A stretch of 16,992 bases of DNA, taken from positions 1 to 16,992 of the forward strand of contig CAKUHV010000029.1 of the NCBI GenBank assembly GCA_934659445.1, given 5' to 3'. Shown here piece by piece: positions 6,938 to 14,176 of this stretch. Source of the DNA: an uncultured Oscillospiraceae bacterium. GTDB lineage: Bacteria; Bacillota; Clostridia; Oscillospirales; Oscillospiraceae. A program made the translations under genes and the position numbers. The first letter of the stretch is position 1. Every line of letters begins with the position of its first letter. A model generated the notes under the pieces. The model made no database searches. It was not told the DNA's origin and saw only the letters and a list, made by a program, of their open reading frames with translations.

Positions 6938-6966
6938 ATTTTACCACGATTTGCCCCGGTGGGCAA
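6938..6966 (-). promoter_or_regulatory. Predicted promoter of the mnmG-MBL transcript
   Basis: On the minus strand, -35 TTGCCC (6961-6966) and -10 TAAAAT (6938-6943) are spaced by 17 bp. Predicted start is near 6931, which gives an mnmG leader of about 240 nt containing the palindromic element at 6763-6892. No better promoter is seen between the element and the mnmG ATG. Confidence 0.6.
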
Positions 6967-6997
6967 GACTTTCACCCGGCTCTGCCCCTATTTCATC

Positions 6998-7027
6998 TTG
7001 AATCCCGGCCCCTTTTTGTGCTATACT
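6998..7027 (+). promoter_or_regulatory. Predicted promoter of the recJ-rel operon
   Basis: -35 TTGAAT (6998-7003), 18-bp spacer and -10 TATACT (7022-7027), with an extended -10 TG at 7019-7020. Transcription would begin near 7034, about 45 nt upstream of the recJ ATG. It is back-to-back with the mnmG promoter, with about 30 bp between the two -35 boxes. Confidence 0.7.
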
Positions 7028-7079
7028 AAAGAGTAATGTTGCATTTTCTGCCGCAGGCAGCGAAAAGGAGGGGGACACA

Positions 7080-9140
7080 ATGAAATATCAGACGTGGAGC
7101 ATTGCCCCCTCCGACCCCGCGGACCGGGCCCTGCTGGAGCGGGCCGGGGTATCCCCCCTGCTGGCCGCCGTATTGGCCGCCCGGGGCGTGACCACGCCGG
7201 AGCAGGCCCGTCAGCTGCTGTTTTCGCCCCCCAGCCGGCTCAGCGACCCCCTTCTCATCCGGGACATGGACAAGGCCGTTCTGCGGGTGCGCCGGGCCAT
7301 GGAGCGGGGCGAAAAGGTGGCCGTCTACGGGGACTACGACGTGGACGGCATCACCGCCACCTGCCTGCTCACCCATTTTCTGGCCCGCCGGGGCGTGACC
7401 GTCGTGCCCTATATCCCCAGCCGTCTGGACGAGGGCTACGGTCTGAACCGGGAGGCGGTGTCCCTTCTGGCCGGACAGGGGGTGTCCCTGATCGTCACGG
7501 TGGACTGCGGCATCACCGCCGTGGAGGAGACGGAGCTGGCCCGCTCTCTGGGGGTGGACGTGGTCATCACCGACCACCACGAATGCAAGGATCAGCTGCC
7601 CGGGGCCTGCGCCGTGGCGGACCCCTGCCGCCCCGACTGCCCCAGCCCCTTCAAGGAGCTGGCGGGGGTGGGCGTGGCCCTGAAGCTGGCCATGGCCGTG
7701 GCCGGGCCGGAGCAGGAGGAGGCCGTGCTGCAGGAATACGCCGATCTGGCCGCCATCGGCACCATCGCCGACGTGATGGAGATGACCGGCGAGAACCGCG
7801 CTCTGGTCCGTCTGGGACTGAAGCAACTGGAGCGCCCCCGCCGCGTGGGTCTGGCCGCCCTGCTGCGGGAGGCAGGGCTGGAGGGCAAGCCCCTCACCTC
7901 CGTCTCCATCGGCTACACTCTGGCCCCCCGGATCAACGCCTCCGGCCGCATGGGGCAGGCCATGCTGGCGGTAGACCTGCTGCTCACCGACGACTCCGGC
8001 CGGGCCGCCCGGCTGGCCCAGACTCTGTGCGGTCTGAACCGGGAGCGGCAGAGCATTGAAATGGAGATCTATCAGGACTGCGTCCGCCGGCTGGAACGGC
8101 AGCCTCAGCAGGGGGTGGCCGTGCTGGCGGATGAGGGCTGGCATCAGGGAGTGGTGGGCATCGTGGCCTCCCGCCTGAGTGAAAAGCTGTGCATGCCCTG
8201 CTTTATGATCTGTCTGGACAAGGGGATCGGCAAGGGCTCCTGCCGGTCCTACGGCGGGGTGAATCTGTTTCAGGCCCTGGCTGACTGCTCCCAGCTGCTG
8301 GAGGGCTTCGGCGGCCACGCGCTGGCCGCCGGCTTCACCGTGCGGGAGGAGAACATCCCCGCCCTGGCCGACGCCCTGCGTCTGGCGGTGGAGGATCAGC
8401 TGAACGGCCAGGCCCCGGCGTCCGTGCTGAAGGCGGACGCCGCCGTGTCTCCCGGCCTGCTGACTGTGGAGAACATCCGGGCGCTGGACCTTCTGGAGCC
8501 CTGCGGAACGGGCAACCCCCGGCCGGTGCTGGTGGTGAAGGGGGCGCTGGTGCAGTCCATGAATCAGGTGGGCCGGGGCCGGCACCTGAAGCTGCGGCTG
8601 GAGAGCCGGGGCGTCCCCCTGGACGCCATTTTCTTCTCTGCCGACGGCGGGCAGCTGCACCTGACCCCCGGCTGCCGGGTGGACATTGCCTTCTATCCCC
8701 AGATCAACGAGTTCCGGGGCCAGCGCGCGGCGCAGCTTCAGGTGCTGGATCTCCGCGCCGCCCCCTCCCGGGCCCAGCAGGAGCGCCGGGCCGTTGAAAA
8801 GTATTTCCAGGGAGAGGAGCTCTCCCCCGAGGAGAGCCGTCCCCTCCTTCCCCAGCGGACGGATTTTGTGGCCCTGTGGCGGTGGCTGGAGCGGCAGGCC
8901 GCCCGCACCCCTGTCATTCAGGAAAGCCCCGAGCGCATCGCCCGGGGGGTGGCCCGCATCTCCGGCCAGCCGGAGATGCCCGCCCGCACCTACATCTGCC
9001 TGCGGGTGATGGAGGAGCGCGGCCTGATCGACCTGGACGGCGGCGAGCAGCTGTCCATTACCCTGCGCCCGGCGGAGCACAAGGTGGACCTTGAGGGCTC
9101 CGCCATCCTGATCCGCCTGCGCCGCTTTACACAGCAGTAA
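7080..9140 (+). CDS. recJ: Single-stranded-DNA-specific 5'-3' exonuclease RecJ
   Basis: Degrades single-stranded DNA 5' to 3' in recombination and mismatch or base-excision repair. The 686-aa protein shows the DHH phosphoesterase core: GDYDVDG (84-90), VDCGIT (141-146) and TDHHE (164-168), with metal-ligand aspartates and histidines intact. A DHHA1 domain follows, with GVVGIVASRLSEK (357-369), GKGSCRSY (384-391) and GGHALAAGF (411-419). An OB-fold begins near CGTGNPRPVL (475-484). About 110 C-terminal residues beyond the OB-fold match the longer Firmicutes form. The ATG is preceded by AAGGAGGGG at good spacing. It is the first gene of a co-directional run; rel starts 17 bp after its stop, so co-transcription is very likely. 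The apt gene that often separates recJ from rel is absent. Confidence 0.96.
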   Translation: MKYQTWSIAPSDPADRALLERAGVSPLLAAVLAARGVTTPEQARQLLFSPPSRLSDPLLIRDMDKAVLRVRRAMERGEKVAVYGDYDVDGITATCLLTHFLARRGVTVVPYIPSRLDEGYGLNREAVSLLAGQGVSLIVTVDCGITAVEETELARSLGVDVVITDHHECKDQLPGACAVADPCRPDCPSPFKELAGVGVALKLAMAVAGPEQEEAVLQEYADLAAIGTIADVMEMTGENRALVRLGLKQLERPRRVGLAALLREAGLEGKPLTSVSIGYTLAPRINASGRMGQAMLAVDLLLTDDSGRAARLAQTLCGLNRERQSIEMEIYQDCVRRLERQPQQGVAVLADEGWHQGVVGIVASRLSEKLCMPCFMICLDKGIGKGSCRSYGGVNLFQALADCSQLLEGFGGHALAAGFTVREENIPALADALRLAVEDQLNGQAPASVLKADAAVSPGLLTVENIRALDLLEPCGTGNPRPVLVVKGALVQSMNQVGRGRHLKLRLESRGVPLDAIFFSADGGQLHLTPGCRVDIAFYPQINEFRGQRAAQLQVLDLRAAPSRAQQERRAVEKYFQGEELSPEESRPLLPQRTDFVALWRWLERQAARTPVIQESPERIARGVARISGQPEMPARTYICLRVMEERGLIDLDGGEQLSITLRPAEHKVDLEGSAILIRLRRFTQQ

Positions 9141-9157
9141 GAGTTCGGAGGTATCCC

Positions 9158-11392
9158 ATGGACCCCATCTTAGAGCGCTACCACGCGCTGGAAAAAAAGG
9201 TCGCCGCCTATACGCCGAATCTGGACGCCCAGCGGCTGTATGACGCCTTTACCTTTGCCGACGCCGAGCACCACGGCCAGCTGAGGAAGAGCGGCGAGCC
9301 CTATATCATCCACCCTCTGGCGGTGGCCGACATCGTGGCCGACCTGGGGCTGGATACGGACAGCGTGATCGCCGCCCTGCTCCACGACTGTATCGAGGAC
9401 ACCCCCGCCACCCACGAGGACATCGCCAAACGATTCGGCCCCACGGTGGCCGATCTGGTGGAGGGGGTCACCAAGCTGACCCGGATGCAGTATGTCTCCA
9501 AGGAAGAGGAGCAGATGGAGAACCTGCGGAAGATGCTCATGGCCATGTCCCATGACATCCGGGTGATCCTCATCAAGATCTGCGACCGGCTGCACAATAT
9601 GCGCACCATGGAGTACCAGTCCCCCCGGAAACAGCGGGAGAAGTCGCTGGAGACCATGGAAATCTACGCCCCCATTGCTCACCGCCTTGGTATGCAGAAG
9701 CTGAAGTGGGAGCTGGAGGACCTGTCCCTGCGCTATCTGGACCCCGTGGGCTATAAGGAGATCGAGCAGCAGCTGGCCGAGCGCTCCTCCGCCCACGAGG
9801 AATTTCTGGCCAGCGTGCAGCACCGCATCCAGCAGCGCATGGACGAGGAGGGCATCCACTGTACCGTCTATGGCCGGGTCAAGCACATCTACTCCATCTA
9901 CCGCAAGATGTACACCCAGAACAAGACTCTGGACGAGATCTTCGACCTGTACGCCTTCCGGGTGATCGTGGACGACATCCCCGCCTGCTATAACGTGCTG
10001 GGCTGCATCCACGATATGTTCACCCCGGTGCTGGGCCGGTTCAAGGACTATATCAGCACCCCCAAGCCCAACATGTACCAGTCGCTGCACACCACGGTCA
10101 TCGGCCGGGAGGGCATCCCCTTCGAGGTGCAGATCCGCACCTGGGCCATGCACCAGACGGCGGAATACGGCGTGGCCGCCCACTGGAAGTATAAGCAGGG
10201 CATGGCCAACGCCAAGCTGGGCACCGAGTCCCAGTTCGAGTGGGTGCGCAAGCTGCTGGAGAGCCAGCAGGACACCGACGCCGAGGAGTTCGTCCGCACC
10301 CTGAAGGTGGATCTGTTTGCCGACGAGGTGTTCGTGTTCACCCCCAACGGCGACGTAAAGAGTCTGCCCGCCGGGGCCACCCCCATCGACTTTGCCTATA
10401 ACATCCACTCCGCCGTGGGCAACCACATGATCGGCGCCCGGGTGAACGGGCGCATGGTGCCCTTCGACTATCAGCTGGAAAACGGCGAGATCGTAGAGGT
10501 CATCACCTCCAAGTCCGCCAAGGGCCCCAGCCGGGACTGGCTGAACATCTGCAAGTCCAACGAGGCCCGCAACAAGATCCGCCAGTGGTTCAAGAAGGAG
10601 CGGCGGGACGAGAACATCGCCACCGGCCGGGCGGCCTTCGAGTCGGAGCTGAAGCACGCCAAGCTCTCTCTGTCCGCCATCACCGCCGAGGATGTGCTGC
10701 CCCATATCCTGCACAAGGTGCGCTTCAACTCGTTGGACGAGCTGTACGCCTCCATCGGCTACGGGGGCACCACCGCCGTGAAGGCGGTGAGCAAGATCCA
10801 GGACGAGCTGCTGCGTCTGGGGCGGCTGAAGGCAGAGAAGGCCGCCGCGGCGGGAAAAGCGCTGGAGGACAGCGTCATCGTCCCCGGCTCCGCCCAGTCC
10901 GCCCCCACCGGCCCCGTCCGGCCGCGGCACTCCGACTCCGGCATCATCGTAGAGGGGCTGGGCAACTGCATGGTGAAGTTCGCCAAGTGCTGCACCCCCG
11001 TCCCCGGCGACCCGGTGATCGGCTTCATCACCCGGGGCTACGGCGTATCCGTCCACCGGCGGGACTGCCCCAATGTGGCCATCAGCCAGAGCAAGCCGGA
11101 GGAGGCCGACCGCTGGATCAACGTCACCTGGGCAGAGGAGAGCCTGCCCACCTATAAGACGGCGCTGGAGCTGTCCGCCAAGGACCGGGGCGGCCTGACT
11201 CTGGATCTGGCCATGGCCCTGTCCTCGGCCCAGGTGAAGGTGAGCTCCCTGTCCGCCCGCTCCCTGCCCGACGGCCACGCCGCCGTCAACCTTGTGGTAG
11301 AGGTCAAGGACCTGAAGGAGCTCAACGGCGTTATCAACAAGCTGAACAACATCCAGGGCGTGTACTATGTGGCCCGGAGCTCGGGGAAGTAG
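9158..11392 (+). CDS. rel: Bifunctional (p)ppGpp synthetase/hydrolase (RelA/SpoT family, Rel)
   Basis: Makes and degrades the stringent-response alarmone (p)ppGpp in response to amino-acid starvation at the ribosome. The 744 aa contain: an HD hydrolase domain with H52, HD at 76-77, ED at 80-81 and the CDRLHNMR motif at 142-149; a synthetase domain with YGRVKHIYSIYRKM (238-251), DLYAFRV (263-269), PKPNMYQSLHT (302-312) and EVQIRTW (323-329); a TGS domain (about 386-450); a conserved Cys/His region with FAKCCTPVPGD and VHRRDCPN (about 605-642); and a C-terminal ACT domain (about 670-744). The RFKD motif (294-297) is the RxKD form of bifunctional enzymes, not the ExDD form of synthetase-only RelA, and the hydrolase residues are intact. 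Both activities are therefore expected. GGAGGT sits upstream of the ATG. The next gene, dtd, is 137 bp away across two palindromic repeats. Confidence 0.97.
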   Translation: MDPILERYHALEKKVAAYTPNLDAQRLYDAFTFADAEHHGQLRKSGEPYIIHPLAVADIVADLGLDTDSVIAALLHDCIEDTPATHEDIAKRFGPTVADLVEGVTKLTRMQYVSKEEEQMENLRKMLMAMSHDIRVILIKICDRLHNMRTMEYQSPRKQREKSLETMEIYAPIAHRLGMQKLKWELEDLSLRYLDPVGYKEIEQQLAERSSAHEEFLASVQHRIQQRMDEEGIHCTVYGRVKHIYSIYRKMYTQNKTLDEIFDLYAFRVIVDDIPACYNVLGCIHDMFTPVLGRFKDYISTPKPNMYQSLHTTVIGREGIPFEVQIRTWAMHQTAEYGVAAHWKYKQGMANAKLGTESQFEWVRKLLESQQDTDAEEFVRTLKVDLFADEVFVFTPNGDVKSLPAGATPIDFAYNIHSAVGNHMIGARVNGRMVPFDYQLENGEIVEVITSKSAKGPSRDWLNICKSNEARNKIRQWFKKERRDENIATGRAAFESELKHAKLSLSAITAEDVLPHILHKVRFNSLDELYASIGYGGTTAVKAVSKIQDELLRLGRLKAEKAAAAGKALEDSVIVPGSAQSAPTGPVRPRHSDSGIIVEGLGNCMVKFAKCCTPVPGDPVIGFITRGYGVSVHRRDCPNVAISQSKPEEADRWINVTWAEESLPTYKTALELSAKDRGGLTLDLAMALSSAQVKVSSLSARSLPDGHAAVNLVVEVKDLKELNGVINKLNNIQGVYYVARSSGK

Positions 11393-11410
11393 TGTGCGGC
11401 ATAAAATCGC

Positions 11411-11429
11411 GGGCGGATAATATCCGCCC
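11411..11429. repeat. REP-like palindrome in the rel-dtd gap
   Basis: GGGCGGAT-AAT-ATCCGCCC is a perfect 8-bp inverted repeat with a 3-nt centre. No U-tract follows in either direction. Such GGGCGGAT/ATCCGCCC palindromes look like the short dispersed repeats of this bacterial group; copy number cannot be tested here. Confidence 0.6.
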
Positions 11430-11459
11430 CTACATCGTCTCAGGCCGCTCTATGGGGGT

Positions 11460-11478
11460 GTGGGGGCTTTGCCCCCAC
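11460..11478. repeat. Second GC-rich palindrome in the rel-dtd gap
   Basis: GTGGGGGC-TTT-GCCCCCAC is a perfect 8-bp stem, 30 bp after the first palindrome. It is followed by TCATATAAAAAGG, so a classical terminator is unlikely on the plus strand. It may stabilise or partly attenuate the polycistronic mRNA between rel and dtd. Confidence 0.55.
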
Positions 11479-11529
11479 TCATATAAAAAGGGCGGGTGGG
11501 TGGGTATCAAATCTTTGGAGGTCTAACCT

Positions 11530-11964
11530 ATGCGTGCAGTTGTCACCCGGGTCGCCTCCGCCAGCGTCACCATCGGTGGCAAGGTCAACGGCCAGATCGG
11601 CCGGGGCTATTTGATCCTGCTGGGCGTGGGCCCGGAGGACACCGAGGCCGTGTGTGACAAGCTGGCGGAGAAGATCTGCAATCTCCGCATCTTCGAGGAT
11701 GAAAACGAAAAAATGAACCTGAATCTGGAGCAGGTGGGGGGCTCCATTCTGGTGGTGTCCCAATTCACCCTGTATGCCGACACCTCCAGCCGCCGCCCGG
11801 GCTTCTCCGGGGCGGCCAAGCCCGAGCTTGCCATCCCCCTGTATGAGCGATTCATGGACCGCTGCCGCGCCCGGGGCTTCACCGTGGAGCACGGAGAATT
11901 CGGCGCGGATATGCAGGTGGAGTCGGTGAACGACGGGCCTGTGACCATTCTGTTTGATCTGTAA
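11530..11964 (+). CDS. dtd: D-aminoacyl-tRNA deacylase
   Basis: Removes D-amino acids and mischarged glycine from tRNA, recycling tRNA and protecting translation. The 144-aa length is normal. Both active-site signatures are intact: SQFTLYAD (77-84) and NDGPVTI (134-140), the latter carrying the Gly-cisPro element (G136-P137) that gives chiral rejection of L-amino acids. The N-terminal MRAVVTRVASASVTI is typical. TTTGGAGG lies upstream of the ATG. The gene follows rel on the same strand, a pairing widely conserved in Firmicutes; the MBL gene starts 32 bp after its stop. Confidence 0.97.
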   Translation: MRAVVTRVASASVTIGGKVNGQIGRGYLILLGVGPEDTEAVCDKLAEKICNLRIFEDENEKMNLNLEQVGGSILVVSQFTLYADTSSRRPGFSGAAKPELAIPLYERFMDRCRARGFTVEHGEFGADMQVESVNDGPVTILFDL

Positions 11965-11996
11965 CCGTTATCCGGACACAGAAGGAGTGACGCACT

Positions 11997-12614
11997 ATGA
12001 AAGTGAAACTTATGCAAGTAGGCCCCATCGGCACCAACTGCTATCTGCTGGAGGACGAGGAGACCGGCAAGGCCGCCGTCATCGACCCCGGCGAGGAGGC
12101 CGACCGGATCCTGGCCCAAATCAAGTCCGATCAGGTCAAGGTGGAGTACATCTTGCTGACCCACGGCCACTACGACCACACCACCGCCGTACCCGCCCTG
12201 CACGCCGCCCTGCCCGACGCCAAAATTTATATTCACGCCGCCGACGCCAACGGGGCGGGCAGCCGCCTGTTCCCCCTGTCCGGCGCAGTGAAGGAGCTGC
12301 ATTTCTATGACGAGGGGGATACCCTTACCCTGGGCAGCCTCACCATCCACGTCATGTACACCCCGGGGCACTCCAAGGGCAGCGTCACTCTGCTGGTGGG
12401 CGATGTGCTGTTCACCGGAGACACCCTGTTCGCCGGCTCCTGCGGCCGCACCGATCTGGCAGGAGGCAGCTACGAGGAGATCATGTCCTCCCTGGCCCGG
12501 CTGGGCCGGCTGGAGGGGGACTACCACGTGTGCCCCGGCCACGACGTGACCTCCACTCTGGAGCGGGAGCGCCAGCTCAACCCCTTTATGCAGGAGGCCC
12601 TGCGCCAGGGCTGA
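11997..12614 (+). CDS. MBL-fold hydrolase, glyoxalase-II-like (YqgX type)
   Basis: A 205-aa metallo-beta-lactamase-fold protein, probably a thioester or hydroxyacyl hydrolase. The metal ligands are all present: H56, H58, D60, H61 in THGHYDH; H125 in TPGHSKGS; D142 in FTGDTLFAG; H182 in CPGHD. The N-terminal GPIGTNCYLLED and the segment CGRTDLAGG are hallmarks of the short glyoxalase-II-like family found beside dtd and hemZ in Clostridia. It lacks the C-terminal substrate domain of true glutathione-dependent glyoxalase II, so the acyl-thiol substrate may differ. AAGGAG precedes the ATG. It is separated from hemZ by 71 bp containing a strong hairpin. Confidence 0.92.
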   Translation: MKVKLMQVGPIGTNCYLLEDEETGKAAVIDPGEEADRILAQIKSDQVKVEYILLTHGHYDHTTAVPALHAALPDAKIYIHAADANGAGSRLFPLSGAVKELHFYDEGDTLTLGSLTIHVMYTPGHSKGSVTLLVGDVLFTGDTLFAGSCGRTDLAGGSYEEIMSSLARLGRLEGDYHVCPGHDVTSTLERERQLNPFMQEALRQG

Positions 12615-12629
12615 CCCCCGCGCGGCCCC

Positions 12630-12656
12630 ATGCTCCCGCCCTGAGGGCGGGAGCAT
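12630..12656. repeat. Perfect 12-bp palindromic hairpin between the MBL gene and hemZ
   Basis: ATGCTCCCGCCC-TGA-GGGCGGGAGCAT folds into a very stable stem. On the plus strand it is followed by AAAAACACC and not by U residues, so it is not a standard terminator. It lies 15 bp after the MBL stop codon and 29 bp before the hemZ ATG. A 3'-end protecting or processing role, or a REP-like repeat, fits better. Confidence 0.65.
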
Positions 12657-12685
12657 AAAAACACCCCTACAAAGGACGGACGCCT

Positions 12686-14155
12686 ATGAAGCTGAATTTT
12701 CACGGCCACCAGGAGAAATACACGGTGGAGCAGAGCATGCTTAACCTCTTTCCCGGGGAGAAGCCCGTCTACGGGCCCATCGCCCCGGAGGACGACAGCT
12801 GGGCCGACATCTCCCTGACCGAGGAGGAAGATCTGTGCCGCATCCGCATCGCCCTGGGCCGGGGCGGGCGGCGGGGGGAGCATGGCCTGGAGGTCCCCCT
12901 GTCCGGCAGCGAGTTTCAGCGGGAGGGCCAGCGCCGCCACGGGGTGGGCCGGTGCTTCTATCTGGCCGCCCGGCAGGTGCTGCCGGGGGATCCCCCTTGG
13001 GGGATGCTGGCCGGGGTGCGCCCGGTGAAGCTTCCCACCGCCCTTTTGCAGGAGGGGAACAGTCCCGCCCAGGTGCTGGACACCCTCACCCGCGACTACT
13101 ACATCTCCCCCCGCCGGGCCCGGCTGGCTCTGGACTGCGCCCAGGCCAGTCTGGCCGTCAGCCGCGGCCTGCGGGACGACCAGGTGTCCCTCTATGTGGG
13201 CATCCCCTTCTGCCCCACCCGGTGCGCCTACTGCTCCTTTGTCTCCGCCGACGTCCACAAGGCCCTGAAGCTGCTCCCCGACTATGTACAGGCCCTGCTG
13301 CGGGAGCTGGACGCCACCGGCGAGACTCTGGCCCGGGCGGGACTGACCGTCCACTCCGTCTACGTGGGGGGCGGCACCCCCACCACTCTGGACCCGCAGC
13401 AGCTGGACCGGGTGCTGGCCCGCATGGAGCAGGCCCTGCCGTTGGGGCGGTGCGCCGAGTACACCGTAGAGGCCGGGCGGCCGGACACCATCACCCCGGA
13501 GAAGCTGCGGGTGCTCACCCGCCGCGGCATCGGCCGCATCTCCATCAACCCCCAGACGCTGGAGGACGACGTGCTGGCCGCCATCGGCCGCAGGCACGAC
13601 TCCAAGGCCATCCTCGATGCCTTCGCCATGGCCCGGGCGGAGGGCTTTGACTGCATCAACGCCGACCTGATCGCCGGCCTGCCCCGGGACAGCGAGGAGG
13701 GCTTCCGCCGCTCTCTGGACGGGGTGCTGGCGCTGGGGGCGGAGAACATCACCGTCCACACGCTGGCCCTGAAGAAGGGCTCCGCCCTCATGACCCGGGA
13801 TCAGGGGGGCACCCTGCCCCCGGGGGACGAGGTGGCCCGGATGCTGGACTACTCCCTGGACACCCTGCGGGGGGCGGGCTACGCCCCCTACTACCTGTAC
13901 CGGCAGAAGTACATGTCCGGCGCACTGGAGAACGTGGGCTGGGCCCTGCCGGGGAAGGAGAGCATCTACAACATCATCATGATGGAGGAGCTGCAGAGCG
14001 TCGTCTCCGCCGGGGGCGGCGGAGTGACCAAGCTGGTGGGCCGGGACGGCAGCATCCTGCGTCTGCCCAACCCAAAGTATCCCCACGACTATCTGGCCAT
14101 GACGGACAAGGTGCTGTCCCAGAAGGGGCAGATCCTGAATTTTTATCAGCGGTGA
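12686..14155 (+). CDS. hemZ: Coproporphyrinogen dehydrogenase HemZ (radical SAM)
   Basis: A 489-aa radical-SAM protein of the HemZ family, related to HemN/HemW. In family terms it acts in oxygen-independent decarboxylation of coproporphyrinogen III or in a haem-associated role. The 4Fe-4S motif is CPTRCAYC (C176, C180, C183; CxxxCxxC) inside YVGIPFCPTRCAYCSF. VYVGGGTPTTL (near 225-235) forms the glycine-rich SAM-binding strand, and a conserved NADLIAGLPRDSEEGF block lies near residue 331. The roughly 170 residues before the cysteine motif, including PWGMLAGVRPVKL (104-116), separate HemZ from the shorter HemN and HemW. AAAGGA precedes the ATG. Linkage to rel-dtd-MBL is conserved in Clostridia. 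The GH13 gene begins 21 bp after the stop. Whether the protein truly makes haem or acts as a haem chaperone is not decided by sequence. Confidence 0.92.
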   Translation: MKLNFHGHQEKYTVEQSMLNLFPGEKPVYGPIAPEDDSWADISLTEEEDLCRIRIALGRGGRRGEHGLEVPLSGSEFQREGQRRHGVGRCFYLAARQVLPGDPPWGMLAGVRPVKLPTALLQEGNSPAQVLDTLTRDYYISPRRARLALDCAQASLAVSRGLRDDQVSLYVGIPFCPTRCAYCSFVSADVHKALKLLPDYVQALLRELDATGETLARAGLTVHSVYVGGGTPTTLDPQQLDRVLARMEQALPLGRCAEYTVEAGRPDTITPEKLRVLTRRGIGRISINPQTLEDDVLAAIGRRHDSKAILDAFAMARAEGFDCINADLIAGLPRDSEEGFRRSLDGVLALGAENITVHTLALKKGSALMTRDQGGTLPPGDEVARMLDYSLDTLRGAGYAPYYLYRQKYMSGALENVGWALPGKESIYNIIMMEELQSVVSAGGGGVTKLVGRDGSILRLPNPKYPHDYLAMTDKVLSQKGQILNFYQR

Positions 14156-14176
14156 CCCGCAGCGGGAGGTGTTTCC

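Noticed and set aside
6793..6975. Small minus-strand frame of 60 codons across the palindromic element
   Set aside because: It runs through the repeat and the mnmG promoter region, has biased meaningless composition and no ribosome binding site.
6691..7079. Replication origin next to mnmG (gidA often lies near oriC) at the point where gene direction switches
   Set aside because: No DnaA-box cluster (TTATCCACA-like) and no AT-rich unwinding region are visible. dnaA, dnaN, rsmG and rpmH are absent. The strand switch is explained by two divergent promoters.
13200..13260. CRISPR, toxin-antitoxin, phage-defence or mobile-gene content anywhere in the window
   Set aside because: No regularly spaced repeats, no transposase or integrase domains and no small toxin-antitoxin pairs were seen. 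All large genes belong to housekeeping or common metabolic families.
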